Origin: Symbiodinium natans
Taxonomy: Eukaryota > Sar > Dinophyceae > Suessiales > Symbiodiniaceae
Assembly: GCA_905221605.1 (NCBI GenBank)
Contig: CAJNDS010000906.1
Span: 1-52,835 of the forward strand
Reading direction: 5' to 3'
DNA length: 52,835 bases
Shown here: positions 31,540 to 44,700 of the stretch, piece after piece
Layout of the letters: each line of letters starts with the position of its first letter
How positions within the stretch are numbered: position 1 is the first letter of the stretch
Program-made: the position numbers and the translations under genes
Notes under the pieces: generated by a model
Seen by the model: the letters and a program-made list of their open reading frames with translations, nothing else
Databases searched by the model: none
What the model was told of the DNA's origin: nothing

Positions 31540-31790
31540 CATTTTTTGGTAGGATTCCTATTGTAGAATTTCAATTCAATTTTCATGGGGTTCGATTTTT
31601 TTCTCATCAGATTTCTACTAATTGTTATGGCAGTTCAATTAATTGTGATAAGAGTTGAACATAAAAAAGTAATTGATATGCCACTACTGGGAACTTAATA
31701 GAAACCCTTGCACCCTATTAAATAAAGTCCTTTTTTGGGGGTTTTTTTGATTTCTAATAAAGAAAATCGAAATCTCATTTAAAATTGATA
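31540..31790. other. AT-rich island ending in homopolymer block
   Basis: A+T-rich sequence contains a perfect hairpin (aattctaca / tgtagaatt) and a short frame VMAVQLIVIRVEHKKVIDMP. Its composition is unlike the surroundings. Origin unknown; organelle or bacterial insert possible. Confidence 0.45.
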
Positions 31791-31791
31791 A

Positions 31792-31829
31792 GGGGGGGGG
31801 GGGGGGGGGGGGGGGGCCCCCCCCCCCCC
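31792..31829. repeat. G25-C13 homopolymer hairpin
   Basis: 25 G are followed directly by 13 C, and the flanks (aattgataagg and its near-complement) extend the pairing. Such a structure may also be an assembly artefact. Confidence 0.8.
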
Positions 31830-32057
31830 GCCCTTCTTCAATTGAGCGAGGAGAGGGGGGTGGGGGCAGAGAAGGGGCGGGGAAGAGGGGGGTTTCAATT
31901 TCGGCGAGTCGTGTCCGTTCAACAGGAAGCTTGCACATCTTGACTTACAGCAGAAAAAGCATCATGTTAACTTGACCCGGCATCGTGCATCAGGATATGT
32001 TTTGTATATAGCGCCACGACACCTACAACGCGTATGGGTGGCAAGTAGGCGCCTGGC

Positions 32058-32175
32058 CATGGCGGGTGCATTCTGCGGTGCAGGGAGTCGATGCATCCGG
32101 CACGGCGTTTCCATTCTGCTGGCATTCAATGTATTGCTAACATTAGCCTCGCTACACGCTTGGGGGGATATGAGG
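32058..32175 (+). CDS. possible first exon with signal peptide
   Basis: From an ATG the plus strand reads MAGAFCGAGSRCIRHG followed by a hydrophobic core SILLAFNVLLTLASLHAWG and meets GAG|GTTGTG. It looks like a signal peptide exon, but it faces the minus-strand Cys-rich exons and no downstream exon was found. Confidence 0.3.
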
Positions 32176-32572
32176 TTGTGAGACCTGTACGCTTGTGGAA
32201 GTCAGCTCATTGGCTTCCCGACTGTTCTCCGACATGAATTGTCCCAGGGCGGCTAGTTTGCGCTCAGCGCAGTAGTGGTCGATCTGTTTTAATTGACAGG
32301 CAGGGCGACTTTGAACCCCAAAACAATTGATTGAGAAGTTCTCAACAAGTTTTTTCCTAATTCCTAATCCCTTTCCCCTATTTTTTCAAAGGTGGTTTTC
32401 CTAACGCCGCTGGAAAAACCGGCTTTTCTAACATACTGCTCTCCCGTGAGTTTGGCGGATGTGTGAGGACGAAGCCGGTCTGCTGTGAGGTGCTGTAGTC
32501 TTCAGACACCCAGAAACCTGGAATCGACAGCGACGTCAAATAGAAAAATCGTTTGCTACTCTTTTCGTGATG

Positions 32573-32608
32573 CTATATATATATATACATACATATATAT
32601 ATATATGC
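32573..32608. repeat. TA/CATA microsatellite
   Basis: Alternating ta with cata interruptions. Confidence 0.9.
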
Positions 32609-32663
32609 ATATCTCTTTATTTTTAACTTTATTCTTCACTGACAAGGCTTTCCACCCGAAGAC

Positions 32664-32721
32664 CTGCGCTTGCACTGCAAGTTGACATTGTCTGCCCAAC
32701 CAACCGGGGCACATACATGTG
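32664..32721 (-). CDS. EGF-like exon
   Basis: After AACTTCCAG the minus strand encodes TCMCPGWLGRQCQLAVQAQ and meets a CAG|GTCTTC donor. C-x-C-x-x-G-x(2)-G-x(2)-C is the C-terminal half of an EGF-like domain. It probably belongs with the other extracellular Cys-rich exons upstream on this strand. Confidence 0.45.
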
Positions 32722-35700
32722 CTGGAAGTTCATCCCAAAAGCTTTAGGCCGAAACCCTGAACCCTGAACTTCACCAAGGCTTGAGTCCATGAAGAGGGCG
32801 GTGCAAGATTTAATTATAGATTTAAAGCATGGGTGCACATTTGAACTACTGGTCGCGGTCGCGTCGTCGCGTCGTCGCGTCGTCGCGTCGTCGCGTCGTC
32901 GCGTCGTCGCGTCGTCGCGTCGTCGCGTCGTCGCGTCGTCGCGTCGTCGCGTCGTCGCGTCGTCGCGACGACGCGACTCGCGACGACGTCGCGTCGTCGC
33001 GTCGTCGCGTCGTCGCGTCGTCGCAACGTCGCGTCGTCGCGTCGTCGCGTCGTCGCGTCGTCGCGTCGTCGCGTCGTCGCGTCGTCGCGTCGTCGCGTCG
33101 TCGCGTCGTCGCGTCGTCGCGTCGTCGCGTCGTCGCGTCGTCACGTCGTCGCGTCGTCGCGTCGTCGCGTCGTCGCGTCGTCGCGTCGTCGCGTCGTCGC
33201 GTCGTCGCAACGTCGCGTCGTCGCGTCGTCGCGTCGTCGCGTCGTCGCGTCGTCGCGTCGTCGCGTCGTCGCGTCGTCGCGTCGTCTCGCCGTCGCGTCG
33301 TCGCGTCGTCGCGTCGTCGCGTCGTCGCGTCGTCTCGCCGTCTCGCCGTCTCGCCGTCTCGCCGTCTCGCCGTCTCGCCGTCTCGCCGTCGTCGTCGTCG
33401 TCGTCGCCGCCGCCGCCGTCGTCGTCGTCGTCGCAGTAGTAGCGGTGGTCGTAGCCGAAGCCGTAGCCACAGAAGCAAGCGTAGCTGTAGCCGTCGCATA
33501 GTAGTGGTAGTCAAGGTCGTTGTCGTAGCAGCACCCGTGGTAGCAAAAGGACAACCAATGAACCGCAGCACTTTCACATGGTATTGATGACTGCCGCACG
33601 AAGCAAGAACAACTGTACATGCAGTAAGAAAGTTGCCGATCACGTGGCACTTTGCAATAGGACGAGTAGAAGTACAGTAGTAGACGACACCCTACGAGTT
33701 GTAGTAGGGACAGAAAAGTCGACCACATCATGATTCGGGAACTATGCTGAAAGTAGTCCGCTGCAATCCGCTGCAGCCAGGTTACTGTCGAAGCCTCCGA
33801 AGCACGTCAAACCACGGTAGGTGCAGCTGGCGCAAACCTCCAGCTGCTCTGAGCCATTGTTCACTGCCAGCAAGGCCTGCGATGGAAGGGCTCCGGAGCT
33901 TCATTCCCCGGCGGTTTGAGATTGGAAGCCCACTGTGCCAGGAGGGTGGCTCAAGCTCTTTGACGCCTGAAAAAACTGGTTGCTTTCCCAAGGTGCCGTA
34001 CTAAAAGCAGGGACACAAAAGGGAACCTAATTTAGAGAACTACCCAGCTGCTTGCGGACTGGTGGCATGGCTGCCAGCGGTGCAAAAGCCTGGGCCGAGG
34101 TGTGCGGTGCAGATGGACTTTCTTTCAACTACGTCACTATGTCAATGTCGGACAAGAGCATCTCACGATTGCCGACACTTCTTGGGTGGGAGGCATTCTC
34201 GGGTAGGGCAGCACACGGTCAGGATGTTGTGCCGTACTGTTAAATGGAATCGGGCAGATCGAAAGCATTAAGCGGCCTGCCGCCCTCGCTGCAATCAGCT
34301 GCCTTAAGTTTGCTCCATTGCGACAGGTTTGGAGTCTTAGTGCTTCAGAGTTCGTGAAGCTAATAGTTAAGCCGTTCAAGGAGCAGCTGCTCCGGTTCGC
34401 AGCACCAGGCTTGCTGTCTGCATTTGCCGGACATCTCTGGTTGCAGTCCTGACGTCAAGCACTTTTAAAAGAGGCGTCTGCTGCCAGGCTTTGGCAGCAG
34501 CACTGAAGGAAACGAGAGGTCTCTGATTGGCACCCCCCCCCAAGTAGTTGAATGACACTGGAGATCCTGAGCTTGTCAAGAGTAGCCTTTCTTCCCATTT
34601 CCGCCCTCTGGTGGTGTTCTTTTCTGCCTGCTGGCTTGCAAGAGCTTTTGCACACGTAGCCAGGGCCAAAGCGCCCGAAGGCCCCAACTTCCCCCAACCT
34701 CCCCAAACTTCCCCCAACTTCCCAAAACTCCCCCAAACTTCCCCGAACTTCCCCAAACCCTCCACCCTACCCTTGGATGTCGGTCCTCGTTTCCGATGTT
34801 GGGCTTGAAGAATCCACGGCCGCAGGCGACGCAATGCTGCGCGTCGGCTGCCTCGGCCGATACCAGCGCAGAGGATGAGGGCTTCGGGTTTAGGGGCTCA
34901 GGGATTGGGATTGGTCTGCCCGATCTCGCCCGCAACTCCCCGAAATGGAAAGTCCAGGGAGTACATGAGCATGTTAAGTCCAGCAACCGGACAAACAATC
35001 CCTCAATACAAAGCACGCCTTGAGACGCATCCACTGTCACAGGGACGGACGAGTAGCTGAGTAGCTGCTACGAGGCCAACACTAATCACCTGTTGCTGTG
35101 CACTCGAGGATGACCCATAGAGCTGGCTCCCTCAAAGAGCAACACAGCACGCAGCCAAATTGGCAATGCACATCTTTTTGATGTGATGGTCTCAAACTGT
35201 CAGGCTGTAATATGCTCATGCGCTTACATTGCCAGGATGCTCGTCCTCCAGAGTACCCTGGCATGCAGATGCAGTCGACAATGCTGCTGCCGCCCACGTT
35301 GTCAGTGATTGTGGCAGAATTTGCCTGAGCAGTCTAAGCTCCAGGTTTTTGGGCTTCAGACTTCCCACCCCCTTTGAAGTTTACACCGCGTGACCCTGTG
35401 ACGCAGGCCTGTGACGAGGGGCTACTTTAAGCCATGTGCTTCTGTTGGAGCCTGGGCCCGAAACCTTTTTGACCAACACGGCCGCTCGATAAGCTTCCTC
35501 CCAGCGGTTTCGGCACCCCAGGAGCAACTCTTCAACCCTTGATGGCAGAATAACTCAGGTGGTGCGACTACAACTGCGATTCTTCCCGCAAGTGGGCTGT
35601 CAGTTTAGGGAGTGTCCTACAATTGTCATGGCTAGAAACAAGCCTACACAGCTTGTAGCTCAACTTAGACGCCCCTCCCACCATCTTCGTTCAACCACAC

Positions 35701-38700
35701 ATATTTTTCAATAACACCAGGCTTTGGTTCGAGGGCTTCAGGGTCTAGAGTTTCGTGCTTCAGGGTTTAGGGGGCCAGTGTTTGAGGCCTTCAGGGTTTG
35801 GGGCTGCGGGCGCAGGAACTTTGTAGCCTAGTTGTCCGGTCTCACGGGGTCGTATTTGTTGTTCTCCTCTTCGGGGGGGTTTGCATGGATAGGGGTGAGA
35901 GTGCACCATAAAGGCTAGAGTAACTGTTCGAGGCTACCAACTGGAACTGAGGCACTGGGCACGGTAGCTTCGCGCTCCCGCCTGGGCAGAAGTGGTCGCC
36001 TCAGTTCAAGACACGTGGGTTCACGTGGATTCCCTGCTGGACCACAAACCTTGTACTTGTTGCATCGTGCGAACTCCCCAACTCGAAGCTCGCAAGTAAC
36101 CCAAAAGCCACGTCCAGCCTGGACCGTACCGGGGTTTTAGCCGGTGCCCTGGCGGCATGTTCAGGGTCTAGGACTGACATGTTTTCTATCGCTGCACATG
36201 GGTGACCTTCTTGCGCTCACAGCTTCGGAGCCTCAATGTGCCTAGCAGCAAGCTGAATGCGAAGCCGCTGTCCCGGCAACCACGAGTCCGATATTGAGCA
36301 GAGCTGCGTGGGCATTCGAGGCACAACCCCTCGCTCTCGTAGCGACCGGCCTTCGGAAGTTTCATGTGGGCCAAAGCCTACGTTGAAGGTTTTGGGCTCT
36401 TGGGCATTGAACCCAAGCTAAGCCTGTTTTTTGAGGGTGGACGTGAACTGTAATGTTGGACCTGCTTTAAAAGTGTAACCCCCCCCCTTCCCCCCCCCCA
36501 AACAGTCGAGGCCCCTGATTAAAAAAAAAAACCAAACAGTCAGGCAGGGAAGGGGTCAGGAGGGGAACCAGATCTCAAACTAAGAACTTGGACCTCAAAA
36601 CCATTCAAAAAACAGCCACGGCCCGAAAACATTTATTATAGCGGACCCCCAAAACAAAGGGCCAAGATCCTGAATAGCCGAAAAACTTTTCACAAGAGCG
36701 TCCCCCTAGACTATTGCGGGTGCAACATTAAGCCGGTCACTGACCTGAGGGCGGAGCCTTCTCGAAACAAACCTTAGGGATGCAGTTACAGGTGTGCCTA
36801 ACCCCGAAACCCGAAGCCCTAGAACCAACCTAAACCCTAAACCCTAAACCCTAGAACCTGGTGGTATGAACCAACTCAAGGGCTTGAGTTGGTTCAGGTG
36901 TCGATCTTGAAGTTACGGATTTTTGGAGGGGACCTCCTTCATAGGGGTCCTGCAAGGTGTTGGGCCACCCGCGTAGCTACGATCTGCAGACTGGCAAGAA
37001 TGTATCCAAAAGGACAAAGTGCAGCACAAGCTGTGGACATGGAGAAAAAGTTGGGGAAAGAGATGGAAAGCAAGGCTGAGAAGGGTGGAGGAGCAGTGGA
37101 AAAGCGCGGCAACAAGTTGGAGAGCAAATCAAGCTTCGATCGAAGAGAAAATGAACAAACGGTGCCATCGAGGCAGGGATGTGCTTTCCAGGTCGCGCGA
37201 TGTTACGAACAAGGCGCTGCGAAGGCTCCAGGGTTCACGTAAGGTCCTAGAAAGGGGCGATACTGCCCAAAACCCTAAACCCTAACCCTAGTCTTTTTTG
37301 AAACCCTTTTGAACCCAGACTCAGAGCACCCTAAACCCTGTCAGGGGCTTTTCATGAAGGTTCAAAGCCGCTCCGAGAATCGCCTGGCACTGACAGGAAC
37401 TCTCTGCCGTCGCACCGGCGTTTGAAGACATCCACTGCGGGCACTTCCTTAGTCCCAGGTGTTGGGGGGATTCTGTTGGGTTTCAAGGGTATATGGTTAA
37501 ACGATTCAGGGGGCTTAAGCCCCTTATAGACTAAAGCCAGGGCCAACATGCGGAGGTTGACATTCCGCAGTTCCGAAGACGAATCCATATCGCATGCCCC
37601 AACAGGTCACAGGACAAGATGTGCTATTTAGGATGTTCCCCCTTATACTAACAGTTTTAATTGGGGGTTAGAATAGGGGTACCATAATCCCTACTAAGGA
37701 CTGTTAGTATAAGGGGGACATCCCGCAAGATCAGGACGATGCATCTTCTTTTGGGCCCAGGCTCGTGCAGAGTACGTCGCCAACCGTCGCCTGCCATGTC
37801 TTGCACAGCATTAGCGTCAGGAGCCAAACCCTCACAACAAAAAAGGGAACCCATGCTCGGATGGAAGTGGGTTCTTTATCAAGTCTAGGGTCCCAACTTG
37901 CCCTCATGGTTCCTAAGGTTGGCCCTGGCTTGCTAACGTTGGCCCTGTGCAGCATTCCTGGCTGTTCGCAGACTTGAAACGCAGCAAAATACAGCATTTT
38001 CTGGATGTTCGCATGTTCTAAATGCTGAAAAATACAGAATCTTGGCTAGTTCCAGGACTCCAAATGCAAATGTTGTAGATTCCGGCATCTCTATCCAAAC
38101 GCAGACTGCAGCATGTCCGTCTGAGTTCGAAGCGCCACAAACTCCAACTCAGCTACAGCATTTCTGCCTGTTCACAGGCTTCAGATGGTGAAAGTTTCAC
38201 AAAAGCCACAAGCGCCATATGCTGCAAAGTACAGAATTTCTGGAGTTCACAAGCCGAATCTGGCTGCAATTAACAACAATGGACATTCCTCTTAAGCACA
38301 CAAGTGAATCCTTTCAAAAAAGCCGATCATAGCCTCGAGCTTTGTCTTAGAAACGGGGCGCGCGAACAGGTCATTTGGCCAGGCACGCTTGCAGCAGCCC
38401 AGGCAAAGACTTGTAATTTATAGCGTCACGGTTGGAAACACGTTGCTCGTATGATGGTTGGGAATGGAGTCATTTTGGTTTTGAAGGAATGCCCATCGAA
38501 AGGACGAGCCATTGACAGCATGACCTTCATAGCTCAAAAGTTGGGAGGTTGGGGGGCGGGAACAGCCCCCCCCCCCCCTCCCATTTGCAAGCATGACAAT
38601 GCTCGTTTGATGGGTTGGGACCAAAGGACCAGAGGACAGGAGGACACCGCGGACCAGGGGCGCAGGGGCGCCAAGAAAACAAGCCAGGGCCAACCTTAGG

Positions 38701-41700
38701 CAAGAAAAACACTCCGGGCCCTTAACAGGGTACCCAAAAGGGAGCGCCCATGTAGAGCAACCCCCCATGTCGATCCGTATGCTGAGGCCGCCCTAACCCC
38801 GAAGCAGGGAATCCGAAACGGTGTGCTCAGTGAACCTCCGCACTCCAACCTTGGGCCCGAAGTTCGAAGAACGAAAGCCATCGGACTGCCTTGTACTCCC
38901 CTTCTGCGCACGCTCCGCCTGGGATGTTCCGGGGAGAGTGTTCGAAAGCTGGCGTTCAGTCGGGATCTTCAAAGAACAGAGCCCTGTAAGCTACGTAGCT
39001 ATTGAGTTTGACATGCAGAATGGAGAACCTGCGTGTCCGTGCCTGCTTGAAACAAGGTCTGAGCCTAAGCACACGAGTGTTGAGTTTGGGCAGTCCTTTC
39101 CGACTCCACGGTACATTCCCTCATCATAGATGACAAACATCGACTGGGTCCACTGGAGGTTAAGCCCTCAGTGTGTCATGTCAGGCTTATGACAGGAAGA
39201 TGCCAACTGCCAAGAGGGCTACGAGTAGTTCGGCTGTGGGGGAAATGCAAAGAATTTGCGAGCTGCTGAGCTGCCCACTAAGAACATGCCCCTGCACATG
39301 GGAAGTCCCTGAAGGCATCGCCGGAATACCGCCAAAAGTCCCAAACCCTAAACACTAAACCCCTGAAGACCTGCACCCCAAGGTCTTCTCTTCAGGAGGG
39401 GGTGCAGCTTCCAGCTGCCGAGTCGAAGCCATACCCAGGACTGCACTGACAGTCTTCGCTGCTGACGACTGGCACGCCTCACTCAGGTCGAAGGTTCTCA
39501 GGCGGTAACAGTGCAGGGTTTCCGGGAGTTGCGGGTGTGTAAGCGCCATCCCACCATGCTCAAAACTTCAAGCATGCCGACATGCCAAGGCTGCTCTCAC
39601 TCTCGAATGTTTCCCGAAGCGCCTGGAGGAACTGAGCGGTACTTCGAGCAGCGGACGGTCGCCTTTGGCAAAGCTGGGCTTGGACTTGCGAATTTCGAGC
39701 CTTGCTTCCCACTGTGCTTGGTAGCTGGTACATGGTATCGGGGAATGCTAATCGTTGACAAGTTCTGCATGGGTTTAAGTGAACCTGATGGCTCCCCAAC
39801 TTCCTGACCTTAAGTCTCGGCCGAAACATCCCTGAAGCCCTAAAAGGCCCCAGAAGTCGCACAACCCCAAACTGCCTCCGCAAGCACGGGTGCAGCCAGC
39901 AGCGGCGTCATTGAGGAATAGATCCTGAGCACCAGGGGCTTGCGCCGCAACGACAAGAACATACAAGAGCTATCAAGAGCTGCTGGCTGCTGATCCTCCC
40001 TGGACCCCGCACTTCGGGGCCCTCGGCGTCTGACATTTGGGGTCAACCAAGGACAGGCTCAGGTGGCAGCTCTCAAGTGGAAGCACATAAGGATATATAA
40101 GGTAATGTAAGGCTCTCTGTGACCACCCTGCGAGAGCAAGAAGTGTTTTTGAGAGGGCTGGCACAGTCCTCAAGCTATGCTAGCGTGACACCATCAGGTT
40201 CAACTGCCATAGAGACCATAAGAGCAACCTGCTTGCGACTTATGCATTCGTACGCAGTTCTGCATATAAAGCCCCACAGTAAATCCTGCAGCCAAAGACC
40301 AAAGATGCTAGACCGTGATCCCTTAGAGACAATTGTACGAGGGCCTGATTGCCCATCCCCATGAGGGTCATGAAGCTACACAGCTTCGGGTTTTGGGGGG
40401 TTAGGGAGTAGTGTTTACCTTTTCAGATGCCTCTGAAAAACTCGTCTCAGCTGGTCGCCCTCACTCTTTTAGCCGAGACTCGGATGCTCCTCCACGGACT
40501 CAGCGATGCCGTCTGCGACAGCGGCAACCTCGTAACTTCAGGCATGTAGGGTTTGGGAATCTCGCGGGTGCTAGGCATGGAAGCTTTGGAGAGTATTCGA
40601 GGTACTGCGTGGCAACAGGAGTAAGGGTGCAGATTGGGGGAGGTGCAGTGGCAAGAGCCCACCTTTGGGATGTCTTGCGCAGTGTATACTACTTCAAGCG
40701 ATTACAGTAAATCATACTTCAGCTTCGGTTGCCTGCTAGGACTTCCGCTTCAAGCACCACTGCGTCAACTACACGCCGAAAGTCAAAGCATAGCATCTCA
40801 CCATGGGGGCTCTGGGTCTGCGCTTCATGGCTTCAAGGGCTGAGGCGCTTGGGGCCGCAGGGCGCCCTAGCAGTTGTTCTCCTAGGGCCCTGCTTTGTGA
40901 AATCTGAACCCTGCCTTAGGGGCCCTTTGGAACCTTTGTCGGGCAGTGTACACTCCATTAGCCCATAATTCCACGACATCCCAACGGAACCTCTTGATGT
41001 GCCCACCCCGCTGCATATGCTACATCTGCTACGTGCAGCGTGGAAGCATCGAAGTCTTGAAGCGTCAGCTTTGCCTCGTCCATGGTGCGATACTTGATGG
41101 TAACGGCCTCTCCAGCTGCTGGGGTTAAGGATGTTGAAGAATCCACTGAAGCAGAAAACAGTGTGCACCGTTTCTTGGGCTACGTGCTCACAGAAGGGGC
41201 GCCCCCGAAACCAAAAACGACGGACACGCGTGCACTGGATAACCCCGCTAAACCCCTGAGCCCTGAGCCCTAAACCCTAAACCCTGAACCCTAAACCCTA
41301 AACCCTAGTCGATGGAGCAAGTCGGGTCCGCAGAGCGTGCGAGCGCGCTAAAACTTCGACGAAGCAGCGCACAGGTCTCGAGAGAAGGGCCCTACACGAG
41401 CGAAGCGGAGGGGGAACCTTTCCGGGTTCAGAAAAATTGCGCTCTCTTATAACCCATAGCTCTGAATCAGCTTCAACCAACCTCAAACAGTGCGCTCTTC
41501 TCTGGATGGCTGGTGAAAGTCTGAGCCAAAGAAACCTCAAGCCCGGACTCGCAGCTTCTGAGCGCGTGGCCAGTCGCATGCTGCCGGCCGCCAGCCGCCG
41601 CTCAGTCGCAGGCAGAAATTCCTGTGCTCGGCAGGCTTCCTTCTTGAAGTTCATACTCTCTCTTGCTAGGGTGGAGGTTGGCTGTAGCCTTGAGGAATGT

Positions 41701-44700
41701 TCGATTCGTGCTCACGTAGCAAAAGAAGATCTTGGACATAATTCAAACGAAACCATGGAATCTAAACCCAAAACCCAAAGACAGCCTTGCGAGCGGGTCC
41801 GAGCATCCAAGGACAGCGCTTCTTGACCACCTCCAAGAATACCAGAGATGGCATCAAGAAGTATCGCCTCTTCTCCAGCCAGCGGGGAGAGAAAAAGAAA
41901 AAAGGGGATCGAAAGGCTTGAGTGAGAACCTCATCTCTGCTAATGCTCATCCCTCAAAAGGAAAGGACTTTCCTCAACCCAACCCTTATGCACAAGGTAA
42001 CAAATCACAAGTTGGGCGGGCCGTTCTACTTTGTCCGTTCTTAGGCTTTTCCCCAACCACGAAACTGCCCTAAGCCCCCTAAACTAAGCCCTCCCCTGAA
42101 GCCCCTCCTGAAGCCCTCGCTTAAGCTCCTTTGTTCAAGGTGATGGACCCATCATGCTTGAACCAGAGCAGCTGAGCCAAAGGGGTTACATACTTCTGCT
42201 ACAACTACAACTCCCACTTACGCCCCCACCATCACGATCACCACCACAACCCCGCACACCAATTTCCGCTTGTGTTTAAACGTGGCCCCTCTCTTTCGGT
42301 TGGTTGGCGGTTGGTTGGTGTTGCTGGGTGTGTCTGTGTTTTGTGGTTTTTGAAGCCCCTCCCTGATCCTAAGCCTATACTGGACAAGCGGCTTGGAGTT
42401 CGGACAGCGACTCGTTGCTCTGCGCCTGGTAGCCAGGGCGTAGACTCTAGGATGCAGGGCCTCGGACCTTTCCACATCACCCTTAAGACTTCAAAGAGAG
42501 AAGTAACGGCTAGGATTCATGATTTCGGGTATACACGTTTAGAGCCACCATGTCACTACAGGTCACTGCAATTCAGAGGCTACTTTGGACTGATCCCCCC
42601 CCCTCCACTCCCCCAAGGCCTCCCCCGCCCACTCTCCGACTTGCCAGTTCAGTTCCTACTTGGTTTCATGCTTCCGATTCGCGGGCCAGGAGAACGTGCT
42701 GACATGGGTTTCAGACGTGCTTTCCTGCAAATCTGCGCACCTCCGCGAGAAGGTCCGAAAGCTCGATGCTCAACACCACAGCCGGCACGGTGGACTCATT
42801 GCCTTACAGCGGCTGGTGGCTGTCTGTTCTCCGAACAGGGACGCAAGGCTTACAATGTAAGGCTTCACATGACTAGACCTGAAAACCTGCGGAGTAAGAC
42901 CGACATTTCAGAAATGACCCTCTGCAAGCTCCGATACCATCTCAACTGGTGGCGAAGTGGTTTGGGCATTGAATCCACAGTTCCGCATTCTCGACCCCAC
43001 AGTGTTCACTCGGGCCCAGAACTCCACTGCAAACGCCCGCAGGCCCAAGAGCCCCAACACCCCACAGTTCCCTCGGGTGTACAGGCAGCACAAGCGGCTA
43101 ATGCTCTCCTCAGTAGGGGCCATGGTGACATTGTCGTCGACAATCTGAGGTCCTCAGCTACTTGGGTCTAGAGTCTCTAAGAAACGTTCTCTCAGATTAG
43201 TCGCCTTCATCAGTCTCCCTTCAGGTGGCTTAAACCGGTCTAAGAAGATCTTCAAGCGAGAGAGGGGTGACGGCAACCGTCTTCCCCGTCTTCCCCTACA
43301 TACGAATGTGGGTTTCGGGTTTAGGGCACACTACCTGCTCCCAGTGCGTCTCGGCATCGCTCGATGCAAGACGCGTTCGATATGGAGCCCCGCATGTAGG
43401 TTGTCAAGCCTGCTTGACAATGGCGGTGCGAAACCTTAACTCCTGCCAAACCCCTGGGCCCTCGATATCCTTTCCTGCAAAGACGGTATGATCCTTGTTG
43501 GGCTTAGGATGATTTAGGGCTTATCGCCCCTACAGTACCAAGGCTACCTTAGGCTACCCATACCCATAGAGGGCTTTAGACTGCTTTCGGACTGCAAACT
43601 ACATGTTACAATGTTAGGGCTGCAGCAACACCGATTTAAGCATGGGATTGTTTTAACATATGGTCGATGTCTGGATACCCCACATGGTGATAAATTAGAG
43701 ACACAAGCAGGAAACACTCGGCCCCTGCACTTGCGACCCATAACCTCGAAACCCCCACCACAACCTTGCACCATCTTGCACCCACAGGCCAAGGGACCAG
43801 TGAACACAGAGCAGATCACAATTTGACCAACACCAAGCACACTAAACACCAGGAGCTGGCACTAAGTGTGCATGGGGTGCAGGGTTATTTGAGGGGCTAT
43901 AGGGCTTGGAGCGAATGAAGGGTTTACGTGTCGGGCCTTAGATGCTTGAGGTTACGCTTTTTTAGAGGACTACAAAGAGACCTATCTTCTACGGCACCCT
44001 GAACGCTAAGCTGCCCCAAGCTACACCCAGCTTCGCCCCACGTGAGGCCTATGGCCTATGAGGCGCCTTTTTAGAAGCTTATGATGAGTAGACACGGTAG
44101 GGAATTCTAGGGCCTTATGACCCGTCTTCAAACGAGAAACCAACGACCCCGGAAGAGTTGAAAGCTCACCGAAAGCACAAGACAGCACTCGAGCCTTCCG
44201 GACAAGGTGTACATGTTCGCGCGTTGCCTCCGTCATGCTTGCTACGGCTTAGTGGGGTTGAAGCTCAGGCTCTGGTAAGTGAATCTGGTGCGCTTGTTTG
44301 AGCTCGAGTATGTGGTGACTCACACTTAGGCTTCTGCACAAGCGAGTCTGAATTCATGTCAAGTGCGCACGCACAAGCTCTTCAGAATCATACTCGATGG
44401 GCAGTCAAAACTGAAAGATTCGCACCAAAACCTTTGACCCCGAAGCCTTCACCCTGAACCAAAGTCCACAAAGCTTCCGCACTGAAAAGCCGCCAGAAGG
44501 AAACGATACAAGTATGCCGGGAGTTGGGAGAAACTTCAGCATCTTTGAGACTTTTGGTCCCGGGTGGATTTTAGGACTTGCATGGGGAGTTTCAACGGCG
44601 TCAATGCTTCCTGGCCATCCAATTCTTCTGCTGAGGAATCTCTTTTTTTGCGCCCAGCTGGGACTATCACCATGTATGTAGTAGATACGACAGCTCACAA

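Noticed and set aside
32629-33731. Arg-rich frames of 190-265 codons on both strands
   Set aside because: They come from an 8-bp repeat that leaves all frames open; not evidence of a gene.
42690-42856. Resemblance of the exon to ribosomal protein uS15 (HHSR...G-x-L pattern)
   Set aside because: Only a few positions match and the phase-linked next exon does not resemble the S15 C-terminus; judged coincidental.
42272-43171. 299-codon plus frame, the longest non-repetitive one
   Set aside because: Two phase-linked exons in another frame lie within it with better splice signals; the long frame runs through their intron.
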